Shown here in pieces: positions 7,759-16,423 of a stretch of 64,000 nucleotides of DNA (positions are counted from its first letter, which is position 1; every line of letters starts with the position of its first letter). Under the pieces are notes generated by a model that made no database searches, was not told where the DNA came from, and saw only the letters and a program-made list of their open reading frames with translations. The position numbers and the translations under genes are program-made. Source of the DNA: Thiopseudomonas sp. (GTDB lineage Bacteria > Pseudomonadota > Gammaproteobacteria > Pseudomonadales > Pseudomonadaceae); NCBI GenBank assembly GCA_023228985.1, contig JALOAC010000012.1, positions 1 to 64,000 of the forward strand, in the 5' to 3' direction.

Positions 7759-9420
7759 ATGCACTATCAGAACCCGCGCAACAGTTCTCAACTCCCTGCA
7801 TGGCTCGCTTTGCAGACGCACCGTCTACAAATGAATAACTTCAATATGCAGGCGGCTTTCACTGCTCACCCGCAGCGCTTCAGCAAGTTTTCCATCGAGC
7901 ATGAAGGTATGTTGCTGGATTTCTCTAAGAATCTTATCGATGAACAAACGCTACAGCTGCTCACTCAGCTAGCGCAACAATGCCAGCTCGACAGTGCCAT
8001 TGAAGCCATGTTTCGTGGCGACTGTATTAATAGCACCGAAAAACGCCCAGCCCTCCACGCCGCTTTGCGCATGCCCGCCGGGCAAAAACTGGAAGTAGAG
8101 GGTGTTGATGTTGTCGCTCTAGTGCAGCAAGCCCATGCACAGATGCACAACCTGATCGAACAAGTGCATAGCGGCAGCTGGCAAGGTTATACCGGCAAAC
8201 GCATCACGGACGTGGTTAATATCGGCATCGGCGGCTCTTTTCTCGGCCCACAGCTGGCGGTTGAAGCGTTACAGCCTTTTTCTCTCAATCTAGTTAACTG
8301 TCATTTTTTAGCCAATATTGATAGCAGCGCGTTCTATCAACTGAGCCAACAACTGAACCCTGAAACCACTTTATTTATTATTTCCAGTAAATCTTTTGGC
8401 ACCCTAGAAACCTTAAAAAACGCTTTGGCCGCGCGCCAATGGTTGCTTGACCAAGGCTGCAGCACGGCGGATTTAAGCAAACACTTTGTCGCCGTTTCCA
8501 GCAATACTGCCAAGGCAGTTGAGTTTGGTATCGATCCAGCCAATATCTTGCCTATGTGGGACTGGGTGGGTGGTCGTTATTCGCTTTGGTCAGCCATTGG
8601 CCTGCCGATTGCTCTAACCGTCGGTATGGATAATTTTAAACAGATGCTAGCCGGTGCCCACAGCATGGATCAGCATTTCCAACAGGCACCCTTTGCAGAA
8701 AACATGCCGGTAATCATGGCGCTGCTGGGCGTGTGGTATGTGAACTTTTGGGGCGCACACAGTCAAGCTGTGCTGCCCTATGATAATTATCTGCAAAGTT
8801 TGCCAGACTATCTGCAACAGCTGGATATGGAGTCTAACGGCAAGCAAGTACGTCACGATGGCAGTCCGCTGGGCTACGATAGCGGCCCTGTCATTTGGGG
8901 CAATATTGGTACCAACGGCCAGCATGCCTACCACCAGCTTTTACTGCAGGGAACCCAGTTAATTCCGGCAGATTTCATTATTGCGGTTAACAGTCAAAAC
9001 CCTATCGCTGACCATCAACAATGGCTGTACGCCAACTGTTTGTCACAGAGTCAGGCACTGATGTGTGGTAAAAACCGACAAGCCGTAGAAGATGAGCTGC
9101 GTGAAAAAGGCTGCAGTGAAGATGAGGTTTTGCGTTTGGCGCCGCATAAAGAAATCCTGGGTAACCGACCCAGCAACAGCCTTATTCTTGATCAGCTGGA
9201 TCCCAAGCGTCTTGGCGCTTTGATCGCTCTGTATGAACACAAAGTGTATGTGCAAAGTGTAATCTGGGGCATTAACGCCTTTGATCAGTGGGGTGTAGAG
9301 CTGGGCAAAGAGCTGGGCGATAAGGTGTACCAACTACTCAATCAACCCCAACAACAGGCCGCTACCGATGCTTCAACCCAAGGTTTGATCAAGCTGTATA
9401 AAGATAAAGCCACGGGCTAG
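7759..9420 (+). CDS. pgi: Glucose-6-phosphate isomerase
   Basis: Interconverts glucose-6-phosphate and fructose-6-phosphate in the cytoplasm. The 553-residue product carries the family signatures GIGGSFLGP (phosphate/sugar binding), GGRYSLWSAIGL and, near the C-terminus, GINAFDQWGVELGK. An AAGGAC ribosome site precedes the ATG. It stands alone, with 90 bp before it and about 210 bp after it before the next gene. Confidence 0.97.
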   Translation: MHYQNPRNSSQLPAWLALQTHRLQMNNFNMQAAFTAHPQRFSKFSIEHEGMLLDFSKNLIDEQTLQLLTQLAQQCQLDSAIEAMFRGDCINSTEKRPALHAALRMPAGQKLEVEGVDVVALVQQAHAQMHNLIEQVHSGSWQGYTGKRITDVVNIGIGGSFLGPQLAVEALQPFSLNLVNCHFLANIDSSAFYQLSQQLNPETTLFIISSKSFGTLETLKNALAARQWLLDQGCSTADLSKHFVAVSSNTAKAVEFGIDPANILPMWDWVGGRYSLWSAIGLPIALTVGMDNFKQMLAGAHSMDQHFQQAPFAENMPVIMALLGVWYVNFWGAHSQAVLPYDNYLQSLPDYLQQLDMESNGKQVRHDGSPLGYDSGPVIWGNIGTNGQHAYHQLLLQGTQLIPADFIIAVNSQNPIADHQQWLYANCLSQSQALMCGKNRQAVEDELREKGCSEDEVLRLAPHKEILGNRPSNSLILDQLDPKRLGALIALYEHKVYVQSVIWGINAFDQWGVELGKELGDKVYQLLNQPQQQAATDASTQGLIKLYKDKATG

Positions 9421-9632
9421 CGGTAACTCAGGTTGTTGCCCGACTGTTATAGCAATCCGCAAAATTTTAATTATTCAACGCACCTCGTTTCTTTTAACCT
9501 GCATTGCATTGATAATTACACCTGCCGTAAGGAATCTATCCTGCTACACAGGCAGTTACCATTCAAAGGGCACAGCGTTTTTTCTTTCTTCCTAAACACT
9601 CAAGGTTTAAGAAGCACTTTTAGAGGTTACCC

Positions 9633-10547
9633 ATGGACTCAATTCTCATACTTTTCGGCCTGCTAGCTGTACTGGCCATTGTTTTCTTCTCCGCTGGCGT
9701 CAAGGTGGTTCCGCAAGGTCAACAATGGACCGTTGAACGCTTCGGGCGTTACACACAAACCTTGGAACCAGGTTTGGGCTTAATTATTCCTTTTATCGAT
9801 CGTATTGGCTTCAAATTATCTATGATGGAGTCTGTGCTTGATGTGCCCTCACAAACAGTAATCTCCAAAGACAACGCCGCAGTCACCGCTGATGGTGTGT
9901 TGTTTTACCGTATCTTAGACGCCTCCAAAGCCGCTTATCAGGTAACCAATCTAACCTACGCCATCATTAACCTTACCGTCACCAACCTACGTTCGGTATT
10001 GGGCTCCATGGAGCTGGACCACATGCTGTCCAACCGTGAGGAAGTTAACGAGCGCCTCTTGTCAGCCGTCGATTTAGCCACTGCACCCTGGGGTATTAAA
10101 GTTACCCGCATTGAAATTCGCGACCTGAGCATGTCACCTGCACTACAAGAAGCAATGAACCTACAAATGACCGCTGAGCGCCATCGTCGTGCCGTAGTTA
10201 CCAAAGCCAACGGTGATAAAGAAGCAGAAATACTGCAAGCAGAAGGTTTACGCCAAGCGGCTATCCTGCGTGCTGATGGTGAAAAACAAGCCGCTTTTTT
10301 AATCGCCGAAGCACGTGAGCGTGAAGCACAGGCCGAAGCTCAGGCCACTAAGGACGTATCTCAGGCAATACGCGAAGGTGATGTACATGCCATTCAGTAT
10401 TTCCTTGGCTTAAAATACATCGAAGCCTTGCAGGAAATTGGTAAGGGCGAGAACAGCAAGCTGGTACTGATGCCACTGGAAGCCGCGGGTTTGACGGGCG
10501 CAGTCGCAGGCATTACCGAGTTACTGAAAAACTCGCAGGGTAAATAA
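9633..10547 (+). CDS. qmcA: SPFH/band-7 membrane protein, stomatin/QmcA-like
   Basis: A 304-residue SPFH-domain protein with one N-terminal membrane helix (about residues 3-20), the band-7 domain (about 21-180) starting at VVPQGQQWTVERFGRY, and a long Ala/Glu/Gln-rich coiled coil (about 185-250). Such proteins oligomerize in the inner membrane, organize membrane domains and modulate proteases such as FtsH. The stop is immediately followed by the ATG of an NfeD-like gene, the classic stomatin-operon arrangement. A small FtsZ-like gene follows on the same strand. Confidence 0.9.
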   Translation: MDSILILFGLLAVLAIVFFSAGVKVVPQGQQWTVERFGRYTQTLEPGLGLIIPFIDRIGFKLSMMESVLDVPSQTVISKDNAAVTADGVLFYRILDASKAAYQVTNLTYAIINLTVTNLRSVLGSMELDHMLSNREEVNERLLSAVDLATAPWGIKVTRIEIRDLSMSPALQEAMNLQMTAERHRRAVVTKANGDKEAEILQAEGLRQAAILRADGEKQAAFLIAEAREREAQAEAQATKDVSQAIREGDVHAIQYFLGLKYIEALQEIGKGENSKLVLMPLEAAGLTGAVAGITELLKNSQGK

Positions 10548-11003
10548 ATGCTTGAATCACTCTTTGAGTCCTACTGGTACTGGTTTTCCCTAGCCGCATT
10601 ATTGCTGCTATTGGAAATCATAGTGCCGGGAATTTTTTTACTCTGGTTAGGTATAGGTGCGGGTTTTGTCGGCGCTTTCTTATTTGTTTTCCCGCAAGCT
10701 GGCATTGCTTGGCAGCTGTTTGCTTTAATTGTCAGCATTAGCACAGCCGTAGCCCTGGGTTTGAAATGGCAAAAGAAAATCTTAAAAATACAGCCTGCAA
10801 CGCTTAATCTGGGCCTTGAGGGCTATCTAGAACGTACGGCGGTAGTCAGCCAGGCGTTTAATCAGGGACGTGGGCGTGTCAGTATTGATGACAGCTCATT
10901 TCCGGCGGTTTGTACGGGTGGCGAACCGTTAGAAATAGGTCAGACCGTGGTGATTGTAGCCACTAAAGAAGCTAGCTTTGTGGTGGCGGCAAAGCAAATC
11001 TAG
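10548..11003 (+). CDS. NfeD-like membrane protein
   Basis: A 151-residue short-form NfeD protein. It has two or three hydrophobic segments in the first half (about residues 11-33 and 38-70) and a C-terminal OB-fold-like domain with a typical segment, GRGRVSIDDSSFPAVC. Short NfeD proteins pair with SPFH proteins and probably anchor or modulate them. No base separates it from the preceding qmcA stop, so the two are surely cotranscribed. Confidence 0.88.
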   Translation: MLESLFESYWYWFSLAALLLLLEIIVPGIFLLWLGIGAGFVGAFLFVFPQAGIAWQLFALIVSISTAVALGLKWQKKILKIQPATLNLGLEGYLERTAVVSQAFNQGRGRVSIDDSSFPAVCTGGEPLEIGQTVVIVATKEASFVVAAKQI

Positions 11004-11099
11004 ACCGCCGCAGTATTTACAAGACAGGCTGCATAGCTTATGTTAGCCATCTTTCACAGCTTGTTGATCTGTATAGCATTACTAATGAGTGAAATTCGC

Positions 11100-11105
11100 T
11101 ATACT
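11100..11105 (+). promoter_or_regulatory. Possible -10 element for the FtsZ-like gene
   Basis: TATACT lies 35 bp before the start codon, downstream of the NfeD-like stop. The matching -35 region (CATTAC at 17-bp spacing) is poor, so this is only a candidate for a promoter separate from the qmcA operon. Confidence 0.3.
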
Positions 11106-11139
11106 TAAGAATATTTCGCGTTCCGAATGGAGATCCTGC

Positions 11140-11697
11140 ATGCGTAAAACCTTAGTTATGGGACTTGGCGGTGCCGGCATGAATATTGCCAGACACGTTA
11201 AAGATAAAGTTGGCTGTGATATTTTAGCCGTTAACACCAACGCTGAAACTTTAGCAAATAGCCCCTTTGCTCAGCGTTTACAGATAGGCCCCAGTACCTG
11301 CCAAGGCAAGGCGGCCAAATCATTAATGCGTGGCCAGCTTGCTGCAGAAGAATCTCTTGAAGACATCAAGCAAGCAATCAAAGGCGCTAATCGTTTGATT
11401 CTGCTAGCCGGATTAGGTGGCGGTACGGCTACGGGCGCTGGCTCAATCATCATCGACTTGGCGCTTTCCATGGATATGGAAGTTGTTTTGGTAGCTACTT
11501 TACCATTCGAGTTTGAAAGTGCTCAGCGCGCTACTGCTATGCAAGCGCTGCCCAACCTAGAAAAGAAGAATATTAAAATCATCTTGCACGACCACGCCAA
11601 AGCACTTAAAGATGGCGGTGCGGGCAAAGCCTTAACTGATTACTATAATCAGGCTTCAGAAGGTATCGCTAAAGATGTTGCAGAGCTACTGAAGTAA
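11140..11697 (+). CDS. Short FtsZ/tubulin-like protein with only the nucleotide-binding domain
   Basis: The 185-residue product (start behind GGAGAT) reads like the N-terminal half of FtsZ: a phosphate-loop GLGGAGMN at residues 8-15, AVNTN at 30-34, the tubulin signature as GGGTATG at 93-99 (FtsZ usually has GGGTGTG) and TLPFEFE at 120-126. A helix resembling H7 of FtsZ (ASEGIAKDVAELL) ends the protein. The C-terminal activation domain, including the catalytic T7 loop, is absent, so it may bind GTP but should not assemble or hydrolyse like FtsZ. It is intact, not a decayed end: a good terminator follows its stop. It lies downstream of a membrane-organizing SPFH/NfeD pair. Function unknown. 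Confidence 0.8.
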   Translation: MRKTLVMGLGGAGMNIARHVKDKVGCDILAVNTNAETLANSPFAQRLQIGPSTCQGKAAKSLMRGQLAAEESLEDIKQAIKGANRLILLAGLGGGTATGAGSIIIDLALSMDMEVVLVATLPFEFESAQRATAMQALPNLEKKNIKIILHDHAKALKDGGAGKALTDYYNQASEGIAKDVAELLK

Positions 11698-11714
11698 GCA
11701 ATCGCAAGTACTTG

Positions 11715-11744
11715 AAAAAACGCAGGCTTTAGTCTGCGTTTTTT
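11715..11744 (+). terminator. Bidirectional Rho-independent terminator
   Basis: AACGCAG pairs with CTGCGTT (11719-11725 and 11734-11740) around an 8-nt loop, with an A run before and a T run after. It separates the FtsZ-like gene (+) from the convergent transglycosylase gene (-) and can serve both. Confidence 0.9.
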
Positions 11745-11762
11745 ATTCTGCCAGTCAGCAAC

Positions 11763-12449
11763 TTAGCTTTCCTGCGCATAACGCCGCGCCAAAATCGCTA
11801 CGCGCTCCACATAGGCCTGTGTCTCCGCATAGGCAGGCACGCCCTTGTGTCGCCTAACGGCTCCAGGCCCTGCATTATACGCGGCTGTTGCTAAACGCAC
11901 GTCTTGATTAAAGCTTTGCAAAAGCTTGGCCAAATAGCGCACTCCACCCTCAATATTATCTTCGGGGTTAAATGGGCTTCTTACGCCTAACTCTTGCGCC
12001 GTGGCTGGCATTAACTGCATCAACCCTTGCGCGCCTACACGTGACTTGGCTTGCGGATTGAAAGCCGATTCGGCATGGATCACGGCCTTTACCAATGCTG
12101 GACTTACGCTGTATTGCTGTGCATAAAATGCAATTGCATCTTCATAACGCCCACGAAACAGCGGCGTGGTTTCCCAGTTCACTTTGGAACCCACCTTGCA
12201 GGCATAGCAATCAAAACGCACTAATTCATAGCTACGATTAGCCGGCTGACGATCACTAAACGACAGTACGCCCTGAGCGTTACGATATTTATAATAGGAC
12301 TTGCTTGGCGTTTTCACAGTCGCTTGAGCAGCTTGACGGTATTCAACCTTGCCATCTGCATGCACTATTTTCTGGAACTCTGCAGCAACGCCATTACCGG
12401 CCAACAAAAGCCCCATTAACGCCGAATAATAAAATAATTTGCTCTTCAT
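11763..12449 (-). CDS. Exported lytic transglycosylase, SLT domain with DUF4124-like N-terminus
   Basis: Periplasmic murein hydrolase that cleaves the glycan strand. From the internal ATG giving MKSKLFYY the protein has 228 residues: signal peptide (about 1-22, ending GVAA), a DUF4124-like segment (KIVHADGKVEYRQA, repeated loosely as YKYRNAQGVLSFSDR), and an SLT domain with ESAFNPQAKSRVGAQGLMQL (catalytic glutamate at its start) and AAYNAGPGAV. The longer open frame upstream would bury the signal peptide, so I reject it. It is a soluble Slt-like enzyme of the common pseudomonad type; its role in growth or in building the flagellum or pili is open. Confidence 0.88.
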   Translation of the reverse strand: MKSKLFYYSALMGLLLAGNGVAAEFQKIVHADGKVEYRQAAQATVKTPSKSYYKYRNAQGVLSFSDRQPANRSYELVRFDCYACKVGSKVNWETTPLFRGRYEDAIAFYAQQYSVSPALVKAVIHAESAFNPQAKSRVGAQGLMQLMPATAQELGVRSPFNPEDNIEGGVRYLAKLLQSFNQDVRLATAAYNAGPGAVRRHKGVPAYAETQAYVERVAILARRYAQES

Positions 12450-12651
12450 AGACAAAGAACCCTGCTGAACACCAGCGTAAGTATACAAACTTCGTGCAAT
12501 AAACATAGGTGAACAGGTTAATGCTTTGGGAGTTTTGTTGGTGCGCATAGCACAACGCAATATTTTTGCGCGCGAGGGTGACATCAAGACGCAGTAGCTT
12601 ATCCACCTCGCGTGCTAGCCTAATATGCAGTATTTTTAATCAGGTTTTAGC

Positions 12652-13029
12652 ATGAATAAGCGCTGTAATTTAATTGACCAAGGTATAGATGCCTTGCGTT
12701 CACGCTCTATGCTCTTTTTACTCGCGGGTCTATTGCTAGGCTGGTTAGTTTTTGCCAAACCCGTTACAGAAAACCACCTTTACCTCGAACTTATCAATCA
12801 AGATGAAATTATTATCGACTCTATTCGCATGGAGTTCGGCTTCGACCTTAATCAGTCAAATCTATTAACCCTGCAGCTCAGGCCAAACGAGTATCGTACC
12901 TTAGTGCTTAACCACCCACCCGGCAAGGGTTTCAACGTAGAGGTACGTTACAGTGACGGTGAAGTACAAAGTTTTTGTGCCAACCGCGGCATCTTGGAGC
13001 AGCAGCAAACACTAAAACTACAACGTTAA
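12652..13029 (+). CDS. Small membrane-anchored protein of unknown function
   Basis: I do not recognise this family. The 125-residue product has a basic N-terminus, one membrane helix (about residues 19-36) and an exported or periplasmic domain rich in beta-type alternation with one cysteine (in SFCANRG). The start codon follows TTTAGC with no clear Shine-Dalgarno sequence. It stands alone between the transglycosylase (divergent) and bacteriohemerythrin, 116 bp before the latter. Length and coherent codon use favour a real gene. Confidence 0.65.
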   Translation: MNKRCNLIDQGIDALRSRSMLFLLAGLLLGWLVFAKPVTENHLYLELINQDEIIIDSIRMEFGFDLNQSNLLTLQLRPNEYRTLVLNHPPGKGFNVEVRYSDGEVQSFCANRGILEQQQTLKLQR

Positions 13030-13087
13030 TATACTATTAGCGTGAGTATTACTTTATATAAAAGACGATTCTGGTAGACTTAGCAGC

Positions 13088-13101
13088 TTGATCATTCTTA
13101 A
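13088..13101 (+). promoter_or_regulatory. Weak FNR-like half-site upstream of bacteriohemerythrin
   Basis: TTGATCATTCTTAA has one perfect FNR/ANR half (TTGAT) and a degenerate second half, about 50 bp before the bacteriohemerythrin start. Oxygen control would fit the protein's oxygen-binding role, but the match is poor. Confidence 0.25.
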
Positions 13102-13145
13102 TTATTTTAAAAAATATTTCCCGTATTTTTAACAAGAGGCAACCA

Positions 13146-13592
13146 ATGACACATTTAAAATGGACCAGTGATTTAAATACTGGCATTGAAGTCATTGATA
13201 ACCAACACAGACGTATTGTTGATTACATTAATGCTCTCCATGATGCATCCCTTACACAAAACCGTGGTGAAATTGCCAAGGTTTTAGAGCAACTGGTGGA
13301 ATACACGCTTTCACACTTTGCTTTTGAAGAAGAAATGCAAGCCGAAGCAGGCTATCCCTTTGTTAAGGCACACCAGAAAGTTCATCAGCTGTTTGTCCGC
13401 CGCGTTAGCGAGTTTAAACAGCGCTTTGAGCGCGGTGAAGATATTGCCGAGCCTTTGTTGTCATTACTCAGAACCTGGCTAATTAACCATATTCGCCGCG
13501 ATGATGCCGACTACGTGGACTTGGTTAAGAAAAACGTACTCAAAATAGAGCCCAAACCCGATAAAAAGTGGTGGAAACGCTTGTTTGCCTAA
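13146..13592 (+). CDS. Bacteriohemerythrin
   Basis: Cytoplasmic non-heme diiron oxygen-binding protein. The 148 residues contain the full ligand set: H21, HxxxE at 57-61, HxxxH at 76-80 and HxxxxD at 115-120. An AAGAGG ribosome site precedes the start. Such proteins bind oxygen for storage, delivery or sensing; in denitrifiers they may also meet nitric oxide, but nothing here proves that. The C-terminus ends in a basic tail (KPDKKWWKRLFA). It is a single gene convergent with cadA. Confidence 0.95.
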   Translation: MTHLKWTSDLNTGIEVIDNQHRRIVDYINALHDASLTQNRGEIAKVLEQLVEYTLSHFAFEEEMQAEAGYPFVKAHQKVHQLFVRRVSEFKQRFERGEDIAEPLLSLLRTWLINHIRRDDADYVDLVKKNVLKIEPKPDKKWWKRLFA

Positions 13593-13608
13593 GCTTTCAG
13601 AGAACGTA

Positions 13609-13639
13609 AAGGCTCTAAGCGTATCCTAGCTAGAGCCTT
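13609..13639. terminator. Hairpin between bacteriohemerythrin and cadA
   Basis: AAGGCTCTA (13609-13617) pairs with TAGAGCCTT (13631-13639) across a 13-nt loop, between two convergent genes. There is no strong T tract, so termination on either strand is plausible but not certain. Confidence 0.5.
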
Positions 13640-13650
13640 ACCTAATTACT

Positions 13651-15843
13651 TTACTGCTTGTGCAATCCAGCCAACTTCAGCAAACGCAGACTATTGAACG
13701 TCACCAATAGACTCGCACCCGTGTCGGCAAATACCGCCATCCACATAGTTGCCTCACCCGCTACAGCAAGCGCTAAAAAAACCGCTTTCAAGCCCAGCGC
13801 TAAACCAATATTTTGTCGCAAGACGCGCATGGTTGCCTGAGACAGCTGCATCAGTTGTGGTACGCGGCGTAAATCATCATCCAACAGCGCAATATCGGCA
13901 GTTTCGATAGCGGTATCACTGCCCAAATTACCCATTGCAAAGCCAATATCCGCTTGCGCCAAAGCAGGCGCATCGTTAATGCCATCACCCACCATTGCCA
14001 CACGCAAACCCTGCTGCTGTAATTGTTTGATGGCTTGTAACTTATCGTCCGGAAGTAATTGCGCCCGCGCCTCAGTAATTCCAGCCTCTTGCGCAATACG
14101 TTGCACGCTGAATTGATTATCACCACTAAGCATCAAGGTTTTTACGCCCAGCTTGTGCAGCTGGGCCACAGCCTGGGCGCTGGAATCCTTCAACGGATCC
14201 TGTACAGCAAACCAAGCTAATACCTGCTGCGTGCTAGCCAGCACACTGACGCTAAAGCCCTGCTGTTGTAAAGCAGTAACTGATTGGGTAATTGCAGTAT
14301 CAAGTAGCCCCAAGTCATCTAGCATGTGTAGATTACCTAGGTAATACTCCATACCAGCAATTTTCGCACGTACGCCCTGCCCCGGTATGGCTGAAAAACC
14401 CGTGGCCACTGCAGCTTGTGTACTGCCTAAGCCCGCAAAAATAGCTTTCGACACGGGATGGTCAGAGCGCTGGGTCATGGCGGCAATCAAGGGTAATAGC
14501 TGCTGTTCGTCCTGCACATAGTGGCTGTGCATCAGTTTTGGCCGCCCCTGCGTTAACGTGCCGGTTTTATCCACGACCACCACGTCTAGCTTATGCGCTT
14601 GCTCCAGATACACACCACCTTTAATTAAAATCCCCACACGGGCAGCGCTCGTTAAAGCACTGACCACAGCCACTGGAGTCGAAATAACCAACGCACAAGG
14701 ACAGGCGATTACCAGCAATACCAGCGCTTTATACAGCCAATCCCACCACGACAAGCTCAGCAAGATGGGTGGCAACAACGCCACCATAATTGCAATACCC
14801 ACTACTGTGGGCGTATAGATGCGCGCAAAAGCATCGACAAAACGCTGGGTGGGTGCTTGACTGCTTTGCGCCTCTTGCACACGATGCATTATTTTGGCGA
14901 GCAGCGTGTCATCAGCCAGTGCCGTAGTGCGATAGGTAATTTCATTATGTGTATTAAGCGTGCCGGCAAACAGCGCATCACCTTGGCTTTTATCGACTGG
15001 GATACTTTCGCCGGTTATCGAAGACTGATCAAAAGCAGAGGCTCCCTCAACAATTTCCCCATCCAGCGCTACCCGCGCGCCCGGCGCTAAGCGCACCAAA
15101 CTGCCTACAGCGACCTCAGCGACCGGCTGGCTATGCCAATGGCCATCTGTTTGCTGCACCAGTGCGTGCTCCGGCGCCAGCACCATCAGACTGCGCACCG
15201 CATCACGCGCACGCAACAGTGAGTGGACCTCGATTCGCTCAGCCAAAGCAAAGAGAAAGGTCACCATAGCCGCTTCTGGCCAATGACCAATAAAAAACGC
15301 ACCCGTCACGGCAATGGACATTAAAGCGTTAATATTCAGGTTGCGGTTTAATACGGCCACCCAGCCTTTTTTGAGGATCGGCCAACCAATCAACGCCACA
15401 CTGGTTAGCGCGACAACAAACACCAACCAGCTTGCTTTAAAAGCGAGCAGCTCAAGCACCTCGGCCGCCGCGGCTAAAACTCCAGCCAAAGCCAACGCCC
15501 AGGTGCCATGCATACCTACTTTGTTCTGCACAGCTGTTTGACCCGCCTGTAACGGCACGGCACGCATATCCAGCTCAGCAATAGCAGCGATAATGTCTGC
15601 CAAGCTGCCCGGCTGGTGCTGCACCTGCAACTGACGCTCAAGCAAATTAAATTGCAACGCACTGATACAGGATAAAGACTGCAGCTTATCGCGAATCAGC
15701 TGTTCTTCTGTTGGGCAATCCATCTCCTCAATTTGCAGCACCGTTTTTAGTTGCCCGCTCGGCGCTGCTTGCGCATTCAAAGCTGGCTGCGGTTGTTGTA
15801 ATTGAGGCTGACAGCACTCATCGGCTTTAGACATATTCATCAC
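13651..15843 (-). CDS. cadA: Cd/Zn/Pb-exporting P1B-type ATPase
   Basis: Inner-membrane ATPase that expels cadmium, zinc and lead. The 730 residues show an N-terminal metal-binding region with ECC and a degenerate HMA domain in which the usual CxxC is replaced by DCPTEE, the metal-translocating CPC in helix 6 (ACPCAL), the phosphorylation motif DKTGTLT, the HP dipeptide (SDHPVSK), and the hinge GDGINDAPAL. This pattern is typical of Pseudomonas CadA. It is transcribed divergently from cadR across a 60-bp region with a MerR-type promoter, so metal induction through CadR is very likely. Confidence 0.95.
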   Translation of the reverse strand: MMNMSKADECCQPQLQQPQPALNAQAAPSGQLKTVLQIEEMDCPTEEQLIRDKLQSLSCISALQFNLLERQLQVQHQPGSLADIIAAIAELDMRAVPLQAGQTAVQNKVGMHGTWALALAGVLAAAAEVLELLAFKASWLVFVVALTSVALIGWPILKKGWVAVLNRNLNINALMSIAVTGAFFIGHWPEAAMVTFLFALAERIEVHSLLRARDAVRSLMVLAPEHALVQQTDGHWHSQPVAEVAVGSLVRLAPGARVALDGEIVEGASAFDQSSITGESIPVDKSQGDALFAGTLNTHNEITYRTTALADDTLLAKIMHRVQEAQSSQAPTQRFVDAFARIYTPTVVGIAIMVALLPPILLSLSWWDWLYKALVLLVIACPCALVISTPVAVVSALTSAARVGILIKGGVYLEQAHKLDVVVVDKTGTLTQGRPKLMHSHYVQDEQQLLPLIAAMTQRSDHPVSKAIFAGLGSTQAAVATGFSAIPGQGVRAKIAGMEYYLGNLHMLDDLGLLDTAITQSVTALQQQGFSVSVLASTQQVLAWFAVQDPLKDSSAQAVAQLHKLGVKTLMLSGDNQFSVQRIAQEAGITEARAQLLPDDKLQAIKQLQQQGLRVAMVGDGINDAPALAQADIGFAMGNLGSDTAIETADIALLDDDLRRVPQLMQLSQATMRVLRQNIGLALGLKAVFLALAVAGEATMWMAVFADTGASLLVTFNSLRLLKLAGLHKQ

Positions 15844-15868
15844 CCACTGTGTTTGATGCTTAGGGTAT

Positions 15869-15900
15869 GATTAAAAACCCTATACCAACTACAGAGTCAA
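15869..15900 (-). promoter_or_regulatory. CadR-controlled cadA promoter with 20-bp spacer
   Basis: On the minus strand a -35 TTGACT (15895-15900) and a -10-like TTAATC (15869-15874) are 20 bp apart, the over-long spacing of MerR-family targets. The spacer carries an imperfect dyad, ACTCTGTAG then GGTATAGGGT, similar to CadR/MerR operators. The -35 is only 3 bp from the cadR start codon, so bound CadR would also cover its own gene start, consistent with autorepression. Confidence 0.75.
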
Positions 15901-15903
15901 GCC

Positions 15904-16332
15904 ATGAAAATCGGCCAGCTTGCTAAGCGCGCGCACACCCCAGTCGAAACGATTCGTTATTATGAACGCGAAGCGTTATTACCTGAGCCACTGCGCACTG
16001 CGGCTAATTACCGTCACTACCAACCACAGCATTTAGAGCGGTTACTCTTTATTCGTCAATGCCGTGCACTGGATTTATCTTTAGCCGAAATTCGCACGTT
16101 ATTGGAGGTCAAAGACAGCCCCACTGCGGTCTGCGATACGGCTAATCAGGTGCTGGACGAGCATATTCAGCATGTTGAAACGCGTATTCATGAGTTACAA
16201 GAATTAGCCCAGCAATTACGCCAACTAAGAAGCCAATGCCAGAGCGAAAGTACTGCCTCTGACTGCGGAATTCTGCAAAGCATTAGTCAGTCCAACCCTG
16301 TGCCTGTAACATCGAGCAGTCATATTAAATAG
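15904..16332 (+). CDS. cadR: Cd(II)/Pb(II)-responsive MerR-family regulator
   Basis: A 142-residue MerR-type activator that distorts the cadA promoter when metal is bound. It has an N-terminal winged HTH (MKIGQLAKRAHTPVETIRYY), a dimerization helix, and the metal-binding cysteines expected for CadR: C77, C112 and C121 (the last shifted by two residues relative to P. putida). The His-rich tail of P. putida CadR, which forms a second metal site, is absent. It is divergent from cadA. Confidence 0.92.
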   Translation: MKIGQLAKRAHTPVETIRYYEREALLPEPLRTAANYRHYQPQHLERLLFIRQCRALDLSLAEIRTLLEVKDSPTAVCDTANQVLDEHIQHVETRIHELQELAQQLRQLRSQCQSESTASDCGILQSISQSNPVPVTSSSHIK

Positions 16333-16423
16333 TTCGCTGAACCAATGAAAAAACCTGACGTCAAAAGCACATGTTTGTATACTGCACAGCGTTTTCTTAA
16401 GCCTCTCTCAAGGACAACCTATC

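Noticed and set aside
11089..11139. Longer start for the FtsZ-like gene (17 extra residues)
   Set aside because: The extension overlaps the probable -10 element, lacks a ribosome site and precedes the conserved FtsZ N-terminus; the later ATG follows GGAGAT.
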